Assembly (NCBI GenBank): GCA_018881555.1
Contig: JACAXG010000302.1
Span: forward strand, 62,001-126,000
Length of the DNA: 64,000 nt
Direction of reading: 5' to 3'
Origin: Amblyornis subalaris
Lineage: Eukaryota > Chordata > Aves > Passeriformes > Ptilonorhynchidae
Shown: in pieces, positions 1 through 11,565 of the stretch
Layout of the letters: the number at the start of each line of letters is the position of its first letter
How positions within the stretch are numbered: position 1 is the stretch's first letter
The notes under the pieces: model-generated
The model's database searches: none
The model's input: only the letters and a program-made list of their open reading frames with translations
Told to the model about the DNA's origin: nothing
Position numbers and translations under genes: made by a program

Positions 1-289
1 CCGAGCAGATTCCTCCCAAACACCAAACTCCACTCGGATTTCTCTCCGGGCTCGTGCTTCCCTGACCTATATCCACCACTTCCCGATGGAAAAAATCCCA
101 CTGCCTACCTGCATGTGCTCCGGGCGGGATCCAGCCTGGATGGGGCCGTGCCTTTGTGGGGGATGGAAGGGCCGGATGCTCCCGGACGGATCCTGGGCAC
201 GGGGTGGGGCCGGGGGAGCTCCTGTCGCAGCAGAAATGTTATCCAGGATNTCTGTCAAAAATAGAGATTATATCTCTGAATACAGATAG
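1..289. other. Unique non-coding DNA at the left edge
   Basis: GC-rich sequence without a recognisable repeat. The short open frames on both strands show no domain. I see no splice-flanked exon. Confidence 0.6.
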
Positions 290-535
290 TATTTAACATA
301 ACTACATTTTTTATATGATATAAATCCATAATAGATATAATTTTATAATAGAAATAATTTTATAATATATAACACTTCAGAGAAGGTATAATTCTGTAAT
401 AAATGTAATGTTAAATATAATTTTATAACACACATACTTTTATAATATGTAACACTTTGTAATATTTATAACCTTATAATACAGATAACTGTATAGAGAC
501 ACCATATTATCTCTCTGTATCCTACAATTTTAGGA
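290..535. repeat. AT-rich, weakly tandem block
   Basis: Almost pure A+T built from variants of ATAATTTTATAATA (337-350, about 354-369, 415-430). A longer segment at 357-380 recurs with a few changes at 437-460, a step of about 80 bases, so part of the block is an old tandem duplication. It stands out sharply from the GC-rich flanks. It could be a decayed AT-rich satellite or a matrix-attachment-like stretch; nothing here decides. Confidence 0.6.
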
Positions 536-3435
536 ATTCAGACTCTTTGGTTCAAGCTGCTGTTTTCCCAGAGTCCTCTATTTGGAACAAGTCCCCAGCC
601 ACTGAAAACCCTTTGGAAAATCTTCCCAGCCTCAGGAACCTGTTGGAAGTTGTGCCACACCTGAGAGATCCACATTTTAAAGTGCCACTATTTTTGATCC
701 TGCACTTCCTGAAATTGGCTCTGAGGAGGAGTGTTATCCATGGAAGCGCCTTTGGGAAAGCTGGCTGTGGTGCCCCTGGATTCAGCCCTCAGGGACATCC
801 TTGGTTCATATGTACAAATATTTTGCCTTTCTTCCATTTCCCTCAGGGACACAGAAAAACCTGGAAGTGGGAGCAGCCACAGGACAACACCTGCGTGTGC
901 TGGAATATCCCAAGAGTCACCTGATCATTCCCTAAAATGTGAGAAGAGTTCCAGAGGTGGGAATGAGGTGTAAATAACACACAGGTTATTAAAGCACCGT
1001 AAGGCCAAGGTAAAGAGCTTGGAGGCTCTGGAATGAAATGTGCTCCGACGGCACCGGCAGCGGAACACCCTCCCAGCCACGGAGCAGGACACTCCCAGAG
1101 CAATCCAAAGGGAGAGGTGNTGTTTCCAGGACTGTCACTCCCAAATCCCCAAACAACTGCCCCCCCGCATCAACAGCACCCACTGGGCTCGAGGCTTTGT
1201 GTTCCCTGATCCAGGGAGCAAACCGGGAATGACTTTGGGAAATCANGGAGAAATCCTCTCCAAGAACAGCCACACCATTCCTGCCATAATAAACGAGTCG
1301 GCAGCAGGATTTCTGGGAAGAACTCCTGTCATTTCCTCCCCAGCACTACTGAATTCCTTGTCACCGGTGCCGAGGGAGCGGCCGGGCGCTGGCTGTGCCG
1401 GGAGCCTGCGGAAGCGGGAGCGCGTGCGGATCGTTCCTCGTTGTCCAAACAGCTGTTCCCGATCGTCCTCCCTGCAGGTATCGGATTGGGGATTAGTGCT
1501 GCTTCCCTGCTCGTCCATCACAAGGAGTGGATGTGTAATTACATTATCCATGCTCCAGCTCCTTGCGCTCGCTCAGCCCCAACCGCCGGCATCGCCTCCA
1601 TCCTGCAGATTCGCTCTCTTCGCGCTTGGATTTTCCAGCGGAATATCGCTGTTCCAGGTAGGAAGCCGCGCACCTGGCAGCACCTTCCAGCTTTCTCACC
1701 GGCTGGCCCAATTTGCAGCCTGGTGTTTCCTCAGCCATGGGAAAACTGCTGCTTTTCCAGCCCATGTGGGACCATTTCCAGGAGANACTGGAGTCGCTGG
1801 GACAGGGAGGGTTCTTTGGGTGATGCTCAGGAATCTGTGTTGGGTGAAAAAGGTGGAATTTCTAGTGGAAATCCTGGGAACAGGCTTGAAAACTTTGACT
1901 GAGAACCTCATGCCCCCAGGGGGAGTCACATCTCGGCCCCCCCTCAAAATCCGCCAAGATTTAGTGTCTTCCCAAACTCTTCCCACTCCACATTCCTGAC
2001 TAAGTCTCCTTGATTAAATCAGCTTTATTTTATAGCTCCATCCCAGGAAACCCAGGATTTGCCTCCATCGCAGTCCTACTGAAAGAAGAAAACAAGTCTC
2101 AGACCTGGGAAGTTGCTCCAAGGCTGTGTGAAGTTTTTCCAGGGATGATGTGTGCAGTTCTGGTTTGGGAATCCCTGGAGATCCGGAGACCCTTAACCAA
2201 AGCAAGTGCACGGCCTCNCTGCCATCCCACTGACCTGACCCCAGGGAAAAACATGGATTTGGGGGTTTTATAGCCCCCCTAGCCTGCTGGGATGTGCCTG
2301 TTCACTGTGAAGGTTCAGTTATCCTTCATTTTTCCATGGAAAGAGAAGCTTTTGCAGCCAAGCATGTGGTGCCCAGGGGTGGCTCTGTGGTTCAAGGCTC
2401 TTTTTTCTTCCCTGTTTTTATCCCCCTTTTCTAGGTGGGAATTTCCTGGACACCACATGGGATTGTTGAGGCTTAGAGGCAGGAAAGGTCCCGGGCAGTG
2501 CCGGGTCCTGGTGCTCTCTCCCGAGGGATGCTCCAGCTCCTGGCACAGAGTCCCCGCTGTCCCCCCGGATTGGCAGCGGGAACGAGCCGGAGGGAGTTCC
2601 CGGCTGAGCCCAAACGAACGCGGCTTAAGAGACTTAAAGGCCTTGGATCTCCCCTTTGGAGTGGGATTAGAGGGGGTTTGTCCTCCACATTCACACCAGG
2701 AGGAGCGAACTTTAATCTCCTTCAGGGCCTTGTTATCCTCTTTTCCGAGACTCATCCCATTGGATGTGAAGCATCTCCAGAGGTTCCCTATGTGGAGGAT
2801 TGGGCTGCAGTCCCCGNGGTGCCGATGGGCAGCTCCGGATTCATCCCATGGGAGCACCCACGGTTTGTGGGCTCAGGGGGGTGCCAGGGGAAGGGGTCCA
2901 CCAGGGACAAGGAGGAAATCCACAGGAGCTGGGAGCTGATGTTGGATTTTGGTGCTGCTGTCCATATGGGAACTGCACCTGGATTTAGGGAAAACTTCCT
3001 ACTACTGCTGTTTTAAGAGGAATAGAGAGGGGGAACAGGGAAGTTGCCCCTTGCCAGGACACGGCCCTGCCACCTTCTGCAGAGCCACGGAGCGTTTCCA
3101 AAGGACACCCNCTCATTCCACCATTCCCCAACGAAAAATTCCAATGGCACTAAAGCAGGGAATTGGCTGTGCCAGTGGCAGCCTTCGAACGGATGGCTTG
3201 GCGAGGGAGAGGAGGGAAGGAAGCACTCAGAGCTCTCATCAGATGCTCCGAAAATTATTTCAGCTGCTAAAAATGCTAAACAAATTTGGATTTCAAAGGA
3301 CATGTTCCAAACCCTTCCCCTTTGATAATTGCTTTTTTAGGTTTTTTTCAGCCATCTGTCATATCTTTCATTCCAGTCTCAGAGGGCCGACGTTCCCTNC
3401 CCTGAGCGCCCGGGATGGGGCACGTGGCAGCTCCC
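536..3435. other. Unique non-coding DNA, no gene recognised
   Basis: No CR1 copy, tandem array or RNA gene is visible. A + strand frame at 1040-1999 runs 319 codons without a stop but crosses Ns, has no recognisable domain, signal peptide or membrane pattern, and overlaps open frames in other phases. I read it as chance in stop-poor DNA. The rest is GGGAAT/CCCAG-rich sequence typical of this window. Confidence 0.65.
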
Positions 3436-3790
3436 TAGAGAGGCTTTGGGACCCCTTCCAGGGCCTAAAGGGGCTCCAAGAGGGCTGGAGAGGGACTTGG
3501 GACAAGGCATGGAATGCCAGGAGAAGGGGGAATGGCTTTCCACCGCCAGAGGGCAGGGTTAGATGGGATATTGGGAGGGAATTCTTCCCTGGGAGGGTGG
3601 AAGGGANCTGCCACAAGTTGCCCAGAGAAGCTGTGGCTGCCCAATCCCTGGAAGTGTCCAAGGCCAGGTTGGAATAACCTGGGATAGCGGAAGGTGTCCC
3701 TGCTNGGGGCAGGGGATGGGACTGGATGACCTCGAAAGTCCCTTCCATCCCAAGCCGTTCTGTGGCTCTGGAACGACTCCGTGATTCCGA
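3436..3790 (+). mobile_element. CR1 LINE 3' end, 5'-truncated (type A)
   Basis: One of the more complete copies. CR1 is a non-LTR retrotransposon whose copies are usually 5'-truncated. Landmarks used below, in order: block A, lead with CAGCCTGGAGAAG; block B, CTAAAGGGGCTCC then GAGGGACTTGGGACAAGG; block C, GGGAATGGCTTCC then GATATTGGGA; block D, CAGGTTGCCCAGAGAAGCTG; block E, CCTGGAAGTGTCCAAGGCC; block F, GGAAGGTGTCCCTGCC; block G, GTCCCTTCCAACCCAAACC plus a short tail. This copy runs from just before B through G and ends CCGTGATTCC. It has no coding part left. It faces the inverted copy at 3888-4125. Confidence 0.93.
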
Positions 3791-3887
3791 ACCTCTCCCG
3801 GCTTCCCAGACCGCCGCACTGGGAAAAGCAGATGGAGCAGCGCCACCTTGTGGGAAGTCTCCTGTAGAACAGGAGCCTGAACCGCAG

Positions 3888-4125
3888 GATCATGGAATGG
3901 TTTGGGCGAGAAGGGACCTTAAACCNGATCCCATTCCAANCCCTGCCATGGCAGGGACACCTTCCATTATCCCAGGNGTCTCCAAGCCCNGTCCAACCTG
4001 NNNTTGGACACTTCCAGGGATGGNGCAGCCACAGCTTCTCNGGGCAACCTGTGCCAGGGCCTGACCATCCTCCCAGGGAAGGATTTCTTCCCAAATCCCA
4101 CCTCACTCTCCCCGCTTTCAGCTGG
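3888..4125 (-). mobile_element. CR1 LINE 3' end, inverted (type A)
   Basis: Read on the minus strand it carries blocks C to G: the tail GATCATGGAATGG lies at the left, then reverse complements of G, F, E and D, with C-like sequence to about 4125. Nine Ns fall within 3926-4041, far above the local average. Its 3' end lies 97 bases from the 3' end of the + strand copy at 3436-3790, so the two form an inverted pair. Confidence 0.92.
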
Positions 4126-5717
4126 ATGCCGTGAGCTCAGCTGTCCCTCCCGGCCTGGCACCGCTCCAGCAGGTTGTGTTTTATTCCCAAAACAACGCGC
4201 CGAGAAGGTTCGGGATGTGCAAAACGCTTTCCACGCGGTGATGTTGTTGGAAAAATATTTGCTCCCAGCTCGGAGTGTAAAGCAGAGGGTATTACATGCC
4301 TTGCTCAGGAATGAGGAGCAGCCTTTTCCCACTGCTGGGGAAGCGGAACGCTCTCCGTGGAAAACAGGATGTTATTGCCTGACGATTTTCTTCTGGGGTT
4401 AGGATTCCAAATATCACTCGCAAATACCAGAGATTGTGCTGCTCCTCGCCAGACTGAGAGCCCACACTGCGATTTGTAATCCTTTGGTGAACATCTCGGA
4501 ATATTTACGGCACGGCGGAGGTACCAGGGAAAAAACAGCGCCCGGTTTGGTTGGCTTTGTGAAATGTTCGGATTTCTGCTAATATTGAGCGTCTTCCNAA
4601 CCCAAACACACGCTGTGGGAGCTTCTCCTGCTCCCGTTCCAGCGGGACNACCTGGGGGGGTCAGGCTGGGAATGCTACTGCACAGGGACACCCACATCCC
4701 TCGGGGTGACAGTGCTGCGCCCAGGAGCGGCTGNGACAGTCCTTTGGGGTGACCCTAGTGGTGATGCTCCTGTTCCCTGGGAGTGATCCCGGTGCTCCTG
4801 CCCCCTTGGAATGGCCCTGCAGAGGACTCCAGGTGCCCACACCCNGGAGCATCCGTCAGGAGCCGTTCTGGTGCTGTGCTGGAGAGCGATTTATCCCCAT
4901 TCCAGCCCCACCCCATTTGGCTCCATGTGCTGAGGTCCTTGGGCTTTATTTTTTTAAGTCAGGCCTCTGCAATCTGATGGTCCTGAGGGTATTTTTTGAC
5001 ATTATAGCAACATTTTAAATGGATTTGTAGGGAATCCACAGGAGAGAGGGAAGTCTGGCTACCGCAGCGTGTGCTGGAGCAGCTGACTGCAGGTAAAGAG
5101 GCCTCTGTGGGGGCAGTGCCAGACGAGCCCCAGCCAGAGCCAGGCCCCCCAAAATTCCAGGGAAGCACTCCAGTGAGGCAAGGCTGGACAGGGCATCCTG
5201 CTGGGAGAACAAAGGATTTATCCCTTGGGAAGTAATGCTCCCAGGTGGGGTCTGGGTCACCTCAGGACTGACCCCGGCGGCGCAGCACAAGCCAAAGCTC
5301 CAGACAGGGCGTGAGCTCCAGCTCTGGTGAGGTCCAGGCCGAGGAGCCATCCCTGCTGGGACTTCCTAAAGGAAAAGGTACGGCGGGGCCATTCCCAGTG
5401 CCTGACGCACGGCAGAGGCCATTCCCGGGATCCATCCCCACCAGCGGGAATGATGCCCCGGGCGCACAGCTCAGCCCTCAAACCTCTCTGCTGTGCCTCA
5501 AGCCGGAGGTGAATCCTGTGCATAAACCGGGAACAAACATCCCTATGCCGGCGGGATGCGGAATCGGAGCCGGGATGGGCTCAGCCCCGCTGGCTCCCCG
5601 GTGCCAGGAGCCGCAGCTCAGCTGCTGGCAGCCGGGAATGTGCCGAGGGAACGGCGCGATTGGATTAAAAAAAGGCTATAGGGTGACCAGATGTTCTGGG
5701 CACCAAACCAGAACAGC

Positions 5718-5735
5718 GCGGGGGGCGGGGGGGGG
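5718..5735 (+). repeat. G-run, possible quadruplex
   Basis: Two long G runs separated by a single C lie inside CpG-containing sequence. The runs are long enough to be split into four G-tracts, so an intramolecular quadruplex is possible on the + strand. Function unknown. Confidence 0.5.
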
Positions 5736-5820
5736 CCGCGTCTCCTCGGAAAAGCGCATTAAATCCCGGCTTGGCGCAGAGCTGGGAGCGCCTGGAGGCT
5801 GCAGCCGGCGTCTTCCCGGC

Positions 5821-5846
5821 GATGGGATGGATGGATGGATGGATGT
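5821..5846 (+). repeat. (GATG)n microsatellite
   Basis: About six copies of GATG/GATGG in tandem. The open frame across it reads a short MDGWMDG-like peptide, an artefact of the repeat. Confidence 0.85.
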
Positions 5847-7283
5847 GCATCCCTGGCTCCAGCTGACCCCCGGCGAGGAGCCGCTCCGGGCATCCCAGCG
5901 TACCTGACAGCCCTAAAAGCCCCGCAGGATGGCAGCAGGGCCGGCCGAGGTTTCAGGGATGTGCTGCATCCCGACAGTGCTTGATCCCGGTCTGGGATCT
6001 GGGATCGCCAGACACAGAACTGCTTGGCCCGGGTTCCNTCCTGTCCTGGGGACAGGAGCAGCTTCTCCCAGCCCCCAGTTCCTGGTGCCTCTCNCGTTCC
6101 GGGGTGTTTTGTGGGCAGAGCCAGGGCTGCTGTGCCAGGCTTTGTCCTCACCCGGCGTTCCCCTCGCTAGTGAATCCCTAGGGTTTATCCGNGGAGGATG
6201 AGGTGGTTTGGGAGCAGCCAGGGGCTCTGGGGCACCGAAATCAGGAGAAGAGTCCTGAGGACNGGCTCGGTTTCAAGGTGACACCCTGGGATATTACAGG
6301 GGGAGATGGNAAAACGGGTCCTCTGGGAACATTGCCGCAGTCACAGGGGAAAATGGAATTTTCTTACACTTCCCTCTTCCCTCAGACACCNCAGGAAGGG
6401 CAGGGATGGTGACAGTGGGACAAATTCCCCCAGTGTCAGTTCCCAGGCCAGCTTATCCGCTTTGCATCTCTCTGCTTCCTCCTCTCCCCTTCCCAAATCA
6501 TCTGGAGTTTTGCTGCNTGGCCCCTTCTATTCCCATTCCCACCAGTGCTTCCCAGACCAGATGCACGGCTTGGTTTGCGGGAGCGGAGCCTTGCGTGACT
6601 CCTGGAAGAGCAGCAAGCCCAAGAGCAGGAGAAAATCCCGCTTGGAAATGAACAGTTCCCCCTTGAGATCAATGCAAATCATGAAGAATAGTGGGAAATC
6701 AAGTCAAGTTAAAAGTCCTGGAAACTGTTCCCTCCCGCTGGAAGTTTAGGACTGTACAAGAGCCAAGTCCCCAGACATCAAAGTATTTACAAATTAAAAT
6801 AAAGTCAGCTCTGGTGGTGCTGTAGGAAACGGGATGGGCTGCTGGAGCCCCAGTGTGGGGCTCTTCCTAAGAGGAGAATAAATATGGGAAGGAATTTCAC
6901 CCCACGGAGCTGCTGCGTGCAGCTGACACGGAATTGGGACGGTGGTTATGCCAATCACCCTTAAATCGCCACATCTCCGGGGACATTCCCAGGGCAGGTG
7001 GGATGGAGGTCCTGGAGGAGCCTGGCTCCTTCCCATGGCTCCNAAGGGATCAGGCTAAAAGCAGAGCCCAGATTTCGGAGGGTTAAATCGAGCTGGATGA
7101 ATTCCTCCTTTGTTCTTTATTTTACTGGTATCAAACAAGCAACTTAAAAGTGCGAAGCTTTGGGGCTAAAAATAGCTCAGCTGTTCAAGTGGTGATTTGG
7201 TCTTGGGCAAAAAAAAAAATCTATTTCAATCAGCTCTTTTAATGGCCTTTTGAAATTACATTTTTTAAAATAAACTCTCCTTC

Positions 7284-7300
7284 TTTTTTTTTTTTTTTTT
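7284..7300 (+). repeat. Poly-T run (17 T)
   Basis: Uninterrupted T17 preceded by AT-rich DNA. No retrotransposon body ending in poly-A is seen on the minus strand next to it, so it is probably a simple homopolymer. Confidence 0.8.
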
Positions 7301-8744
7301 GGTGGGGAAAACGTGTTCTTAAAACTTTATACCCCTTCCCTGCTTGTGCTCCAATCTGGTGACTCCAGAGGATGGTGGAAAAGCAGTGTGGAAGTGGGAT
7401 GAAGTCCTTCATCGTGGAATTCATGCCTGGGAATAATACACTGGGGCACCCCCCTTCCTCCTCCCCGGGACATGCCCCTATTCCTCATTCCTGCACTTTA
7501 CGGTTTGAAAGGCCAAGGGAAAGTTGGTGCCTCAATGTTTACAAAAGGCAGTTTACCTGAAATACCCAAAATTCCTGGAGACAGAAGAGATGGGAATAGC
7601 AGAGAGGGAACCCTTGCCTCCCAAAATGGATGGTGCTCCTTAGAAATGAGCAGTTGTTTTCCAGAACTTGCATTTCGACTCATTTAAAATGCATTAAACT
7701 TCCAATTAAAGAAATGAATCTGTGCTCACAAATGCAAATAGGAACCCAGNGCTTCTCCCAGCCCGTATCCGAGAGAAAATTCCCACTCCCTTCCCTCTCC
7801 TAACCCCCTCAGCTGGGGCGACAGANCCGGACAGCGCTGGGTGCGGGCACATTATCCATAAAGCCTGTAATCCAATCCAGCCCTTCCCACAACAGTTTCA
7901 CAGCACGCCGGGATTTTTTTTAAGGATATTTTCTATTTTCATCCCGTGATCCCGTGTAATGCATAGTCTTGGCATTCCTTATCACTTCCAACCATGCCTT
8001 TCNCGATTTTTTTTATGTTTGTTCCAAATTTCAGGGCTGTGCATCCTTTTTGCCTCACACCAAAAGCCTATCGCGCCTTCTCATCATTTTAATTAAGCGG
8101 GGGCCAAGCCAGGGCAAATGTTTGATTTTGACTCCAAAGGTGCATGCAAATCACCAATTCCATTTGATTCGGGATGGAAAAGGCTCCCCCCCGACATCCT
8201 TCCCGGAGACGGAGNGGAGCCGCCTGCCAAACTCCGGGCTGCGCAGCGCTGTGGGCTGGGAATTAAAAGCTGAATTCCCACATTAAATGGGAGTTGTGCG
8301 GGCATTGTTTTTAAGAGCCACGGCGAATCCGACGGCGTAAAACTCGGATCTTTTCACTCGAGGCGAGCGCCGTNGGAATTCATCAACTCCCAACAAGCAA
8401 AGACTGAAATTTGCATTAAATGGCTCCGGAAACAAAATTTCCCAGCATGGGAATGATCTCCAAATGACTTCCTCTTGTAATGGCTTCCCATTAAAAGCAC
8501 TTCCAAGCGCAGCTGCAGAGATGGCACCCATGGAAGGGATGAACCTGCACCTTGAGCTGGAACAGCACGATCCTGGGAAAATGTGCTGTTTATAGCTGGA
8601 AAAAGCTGGGACCACTGACAACATGGAAGTGTCAATGCTGTGTCTTGGAAACAACCGGGTAGAGGAGACATGGAATCCACAGAGCTGCCTTCCTAGGGAA
8701 GCTCTGGAGCTGTGCCAGGGGCTGCTCATTTCTGCTGGACTTGA

Positions 8745-8795
8745 AATCATGGAATGGTTTGGGNTGGAAGGGCCCTTAAAGGCCACCTGGTTCCA
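8745..8795 (-). mobile_element. CR1 tail fragment (type A)
   Basis: Only block G and the tail survive: AATCATGGAATGGTTTGGG, an N, then TGGAAGGGCCCTTAAAGG. Sequence to the right (8796-8870) no longer aligns by eye with blocks F to D. Confidence 0.75.
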
Positions 8796-9480
8796 TCAGG
8801 GAATGGCTTTGCCTGCTCAGGGAAGGCAGGGAGCAGTGGGAAATCTGGGAATGCCCAGGAGGCACTGACCTGGCTGGAATGTCCCCTCCCCACCCTGGGA
8901 ATGAGGATCTCCTTCCTCCCTTATCACAGAGCTGTTCCCTTTTCCTGTTTCCCAGTGCTGCCAGCACTGGCAGTTTGGAACCACTTCTCTCCCTGTTATC
9001 CATGGAGAGTTCCTTGCTGTGACTGNTCTCCATGCCTGGGAGCAGTGGGAGCAGTCCATGGCCTTTCCCAGCTTGGAGCTTTTCCAGCAGACAGGAGCAC
9101 ATTGGCTGAGCTGGCTAGAGACTCCCAAGGCTGGGACTCCACTCTGTGTAATTCCAGAACCTGTTCCTTGGCTTTCCTTGTCATCCCCACGTCTCGTTCC
9201 TTTCCTGGGAGCACCTCAGTAGGATTTGCAGTTTTGGGCTTCCCAGATGGAAGCTGCGGAGAAGTCTGGATCCACCCTCCGGCACAACCCTCTCCCCGGC
9301 GGGTTTCCAGCCCCTCATTCCCTTCCCTGCCTGTTTTCCTCCGGATCTAAATGTTTTTTCAGACCGACTGGATTTGAGTTATTTATTGGGAGCGTCTTTT
9401 CCCTGGAAATAAATCGGCGGGGCTGTAATTTGGATGTAATGTTCCCCAAAAGCCATTCAGGCAAAATTTCTTTTTAACTG
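8796..9480. other. Unique non-coding DNA
   Basis: GC-moderate sequence with no recognised gene. The stretch 9365-9480 becomes AT-rich, with TTATTTATTGG and GTAATTTGGATGTAATG, and leads into the regulatory-looking island downstream. Confidence 0.5.
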
Positions 9481-9498
9481 TGCCTAATTACGGATCCG

Positions 9499-9530
9499 CG
9501 GCTGCTCCGCACCAAAACCGGGAGCAGCCG
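9499..9530 (+). other. Perfect 10-bp inverted repeat (hairpin)
   Basis: CGGCTGCTCC at 9499-9508 and its exact reverse complement GGAGCAGCCG at 9521-9530 flank a 12-base loop. The stem is too short for a microRNA precursor. It could be a paired binding site or a structured RNA element if transcribed. Confidence 0.55.
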
Positions 9531-9559
9531 ACGGAATGTTGATGCTTTCTCCCACAAAG

Positions 9560-9750
9560 GGGAAAAATCATAAATTCTTTCTAATGGGATCTTTAATAAT
9601 AAAAAAGAACATAATCATTACTATCCAAAGACGGATGGCTTCCATGGGGTTTCCTCACCAGCCTCGTGTCTGATTCCATCGCCGCTGNGCTCGCAGCATT
9701 AATTATTGGAGACTAATTAGGCAAAATGGCAATGGAAACCCTAATGGAAA
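9560..9750. promoter_or_regulatory. Candidate regulatory island, homeodomain-rich
   Basis: AT-rich DNA with TAATTA at 9700-9705 and the exact palindrome CTAATTAG at 9713-9720, 8 bases apart, followed by AGGCAAAATGGCAATGG. Paired TAATTA sites at this spacing suit homeodomain dimers. Regulatory role is inferred from composition only. Confidence 0.4.
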
Positions 9751-9816
9751 TGGGGCTCCCCAATTCCGAACTCCTTCGGCTTCCCGGAGCGCTCGGAGCG
9801 TCGCGGTGACACAACT

Positions 9817-9826
9817 CCCCCCCCCC
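9817..9826 (+). repeat. C10 homopolymer
   Basis: Run of ten C followed by ACCC, in otherwise unique DNA. Confidence 0.8.
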
Positions 9827-10888
9827 ACCCTCAGGTGGCTTCGTGGATGCTGCAATTCCCAGCTTTGAAGCAGCCATGGACAGCCCNGCTCTGCCTTGGA
9901 AATGCTTTGATTCCCATTGCCTGATCCCGGCCTCTCCCGCTCTTCCCGGCGCCGCAGGTATCCCGCCTGCTCCGTGACCTCCTTCCAGCTGGGCTGGAAG
10001 TGCTTACGGCGGCTTTGCTCCGGCAGCTCCGGTGCTGCCTCAGCTAAACAAGGTCACAAATTCCTCCCTCCCCGAGGAGCGGCTGTCCTGGGATCCAACA
10101 TTCCGTGGGAGAGCTGGAACACGCCGGATTTGTGCTCGCTCCCTCATGTTTTCCCCAGAGCAGGGCAGCAGGGAGAGATTATCCCGCTCCGTGCTCCGGC
10201 TCCAGCCCAGCGTGCCTCCCCCGCTCCGTCGTGGGGATGAAAAAAGGGGAAAAATACCAGGAAATGGTGCTGTTTCTTTTGTTGGATAACAAATTCATTT
10301 GATTCCTTTGCAAAATCCCTAATTTCAGGTGTGCTCAGCTGGCCAGGACCTTGTCCCATGTTTGTGAGCACTGGGAGGATCCAGCTCTTCCCTCTCTGCC
10401 ACAGCCCCCAACATATGGAAGAGCACGTTTCCTTCTCCCACATTTTCCCAGACTAAACAAACCCAACTCTTTCCATCTTCCCTCCCAGGGCATTTTTTCC
10501 GTGTCGCATGGTTCTTGCTGCTCTCCCTGGCCCGGCTCCAGTCGCTCCACAGCTTCTCCCGAGGCTGTGCCCAGGCCAGAGCCTGTTCTCCAGCTGAGCC
10601 CTTCCTGGAGCGAGGGATCCCTTCATGTGTCTCCCACATGACATTCCTGTTTGGACATCCTGGTACCGTGTTTGCTTTTTTTGCAGCGNGATGACATCGT
10701 GTGCTCAGCCCAGACACATCCCAGATTGCTTTCNTTGGAAACAGGCCCCTCGGATCATGTTTTCCTAAATAAAAATAAGCATTACTTGAAGCTGTGTCCT
10801 TTCCAGTTTTCCCAGCAAGGCGCAGCTGAAGTTTGCTTTGCCATTTTTTTTTTTGCTTATCCTTTTCCCCCACCATCCATGATCAAGC
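9827..10888. other. Unique non-coding DNA
   Basis: GC-rich DNA with moderate CpG at 9900-10240. Frames such as 10325-10876 on the minus strand are open but show no domain. No repeat recognised. Confidence 0.5.
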
Positions 10889-11049
10889 AGAAAGGTTGTG
10901 GCTGCCCCTGGATCCCTGGAAGTGTCCAAGGCCAGGCTGGATGGGGCTTGGAGCAANNTGCTCCAGTGGAAGGTGTCCCTGCCCAGGGCAGGGGGTGGAA
11001 TTAGGTGATCTTTAAGGTCCTTCCCAAACTTTTCCATGGCTTTCTGATT
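10889..11049 (+). mobile_element. CR1 LINE 3' end (type A)
   Basis: Starts in the second half of block D (GTGGCTGCCCCTGG), then E, F and G with GATCTTTAAGGTCC, ending CATGGCTTTCTGATTA where the tail has decayed. Two Ns fall in the segment after E. It supplies the stretch deleted from the copy at 14097-14252. Confidence 0.92.
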
Positions 11050-11374
11050 AATCCTGCACAGACAGGATGGTCAGTCCCTCACACCTTGGATCCTTTCCTA
11101 CCCCTGTTGNTCAGATTTATTCCACTGGGATTTTCATATCGATTCCAGCTCCTCTGGCTAAAAATAAACGTGGAAAGTGGGATTTCTGTGCCTATCTCAG
11201 GCTGCCACAGCTGCCACGCAGATGTAGCTGTGCTGCAGTTTTCCTGCTAAAACCGCCTGGAATGGAATTCCAGCATCCACGGGGGACCGTGCCGGGAAGG
11301 ATGTGGCACCCAGGGCTCCNTGGGCATCTCCACACGGTCACACAGAAGTGACTTTTCCCAGGAAATAAGCTACA

Positions 11375-11565
11375 GGAATCACAGAATCACGNGATCATTG
11401 AGGTTGGAAAAGATCTCCAGGATCATGGAGTCCAACCTGTGCCCGATCCCCACCTTGTCACCAGCCCAGAGCACTCAGTGCCACATCCATCATTCCTTGG
11501 ACACCTCCAGGGGTGGTGATTCCATGAATTCCCTGGGCAGCCCCTTCCAATAAGGGTACCAGCAC
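11375..11565 (-). mobile_element. CR1 LINE 3' end (type B)
   Basis: Type B differs from type A in its last 200 bases. Read on the + strand it begins with the tail GAATCACAGAATCAC, then GAGGTTGGAAAAGATCTCC, GAGTCCAACCTGTGCCCGAT, CACCTTGTCACCAGCCCA, and GACACCTCCAGGGGTGGTGA. This copy stops after CTGGGCAGCCCCTTCC. Seen in sequence; assignment to the CR1 family is by recognition. Confidence 0.9.

Larger units (their letters stand above)
4126..8744. other. Unique non-coding DNA with simple repeats
   Basis: No CR1 copy or gene recognised. Contents: a donor-like CAGGTAAAG at about 5089 without a supporting exon, a G-rich run at 5718-5735, a GATG repeat at 5821-5846, homopolymers at 7210-7219 and 7284-7300, and a mildly AT-rich segment at 7085-7260. 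The region 7700-8500 alternates AT-rich and CpG-containing stretches and could hide regulatory DNA, but no motif cluster stands out. Confidence 0.55.

Noticed and set aside
1040..1999. 319-codon open frame on the + strand
   Set aside because: No recognisable domain, it passes Ns, and other phases are also open over most of it; reported only as part of the stop-poor composition finding.
5089..5097. CAGGTAAAG splice donor
   Set aside because: No upstream exon with coding character and no acceptor partner visible.
7284..7300. Processed retrocopy ending in poly-A (minus strand)
   Set aside because: No coding or transposon body adjoins the T run.
9499..9530. MicroRNA precursor
   Set aside because: Stem is 10 bases; precursors need a stem of roughly 25-35.
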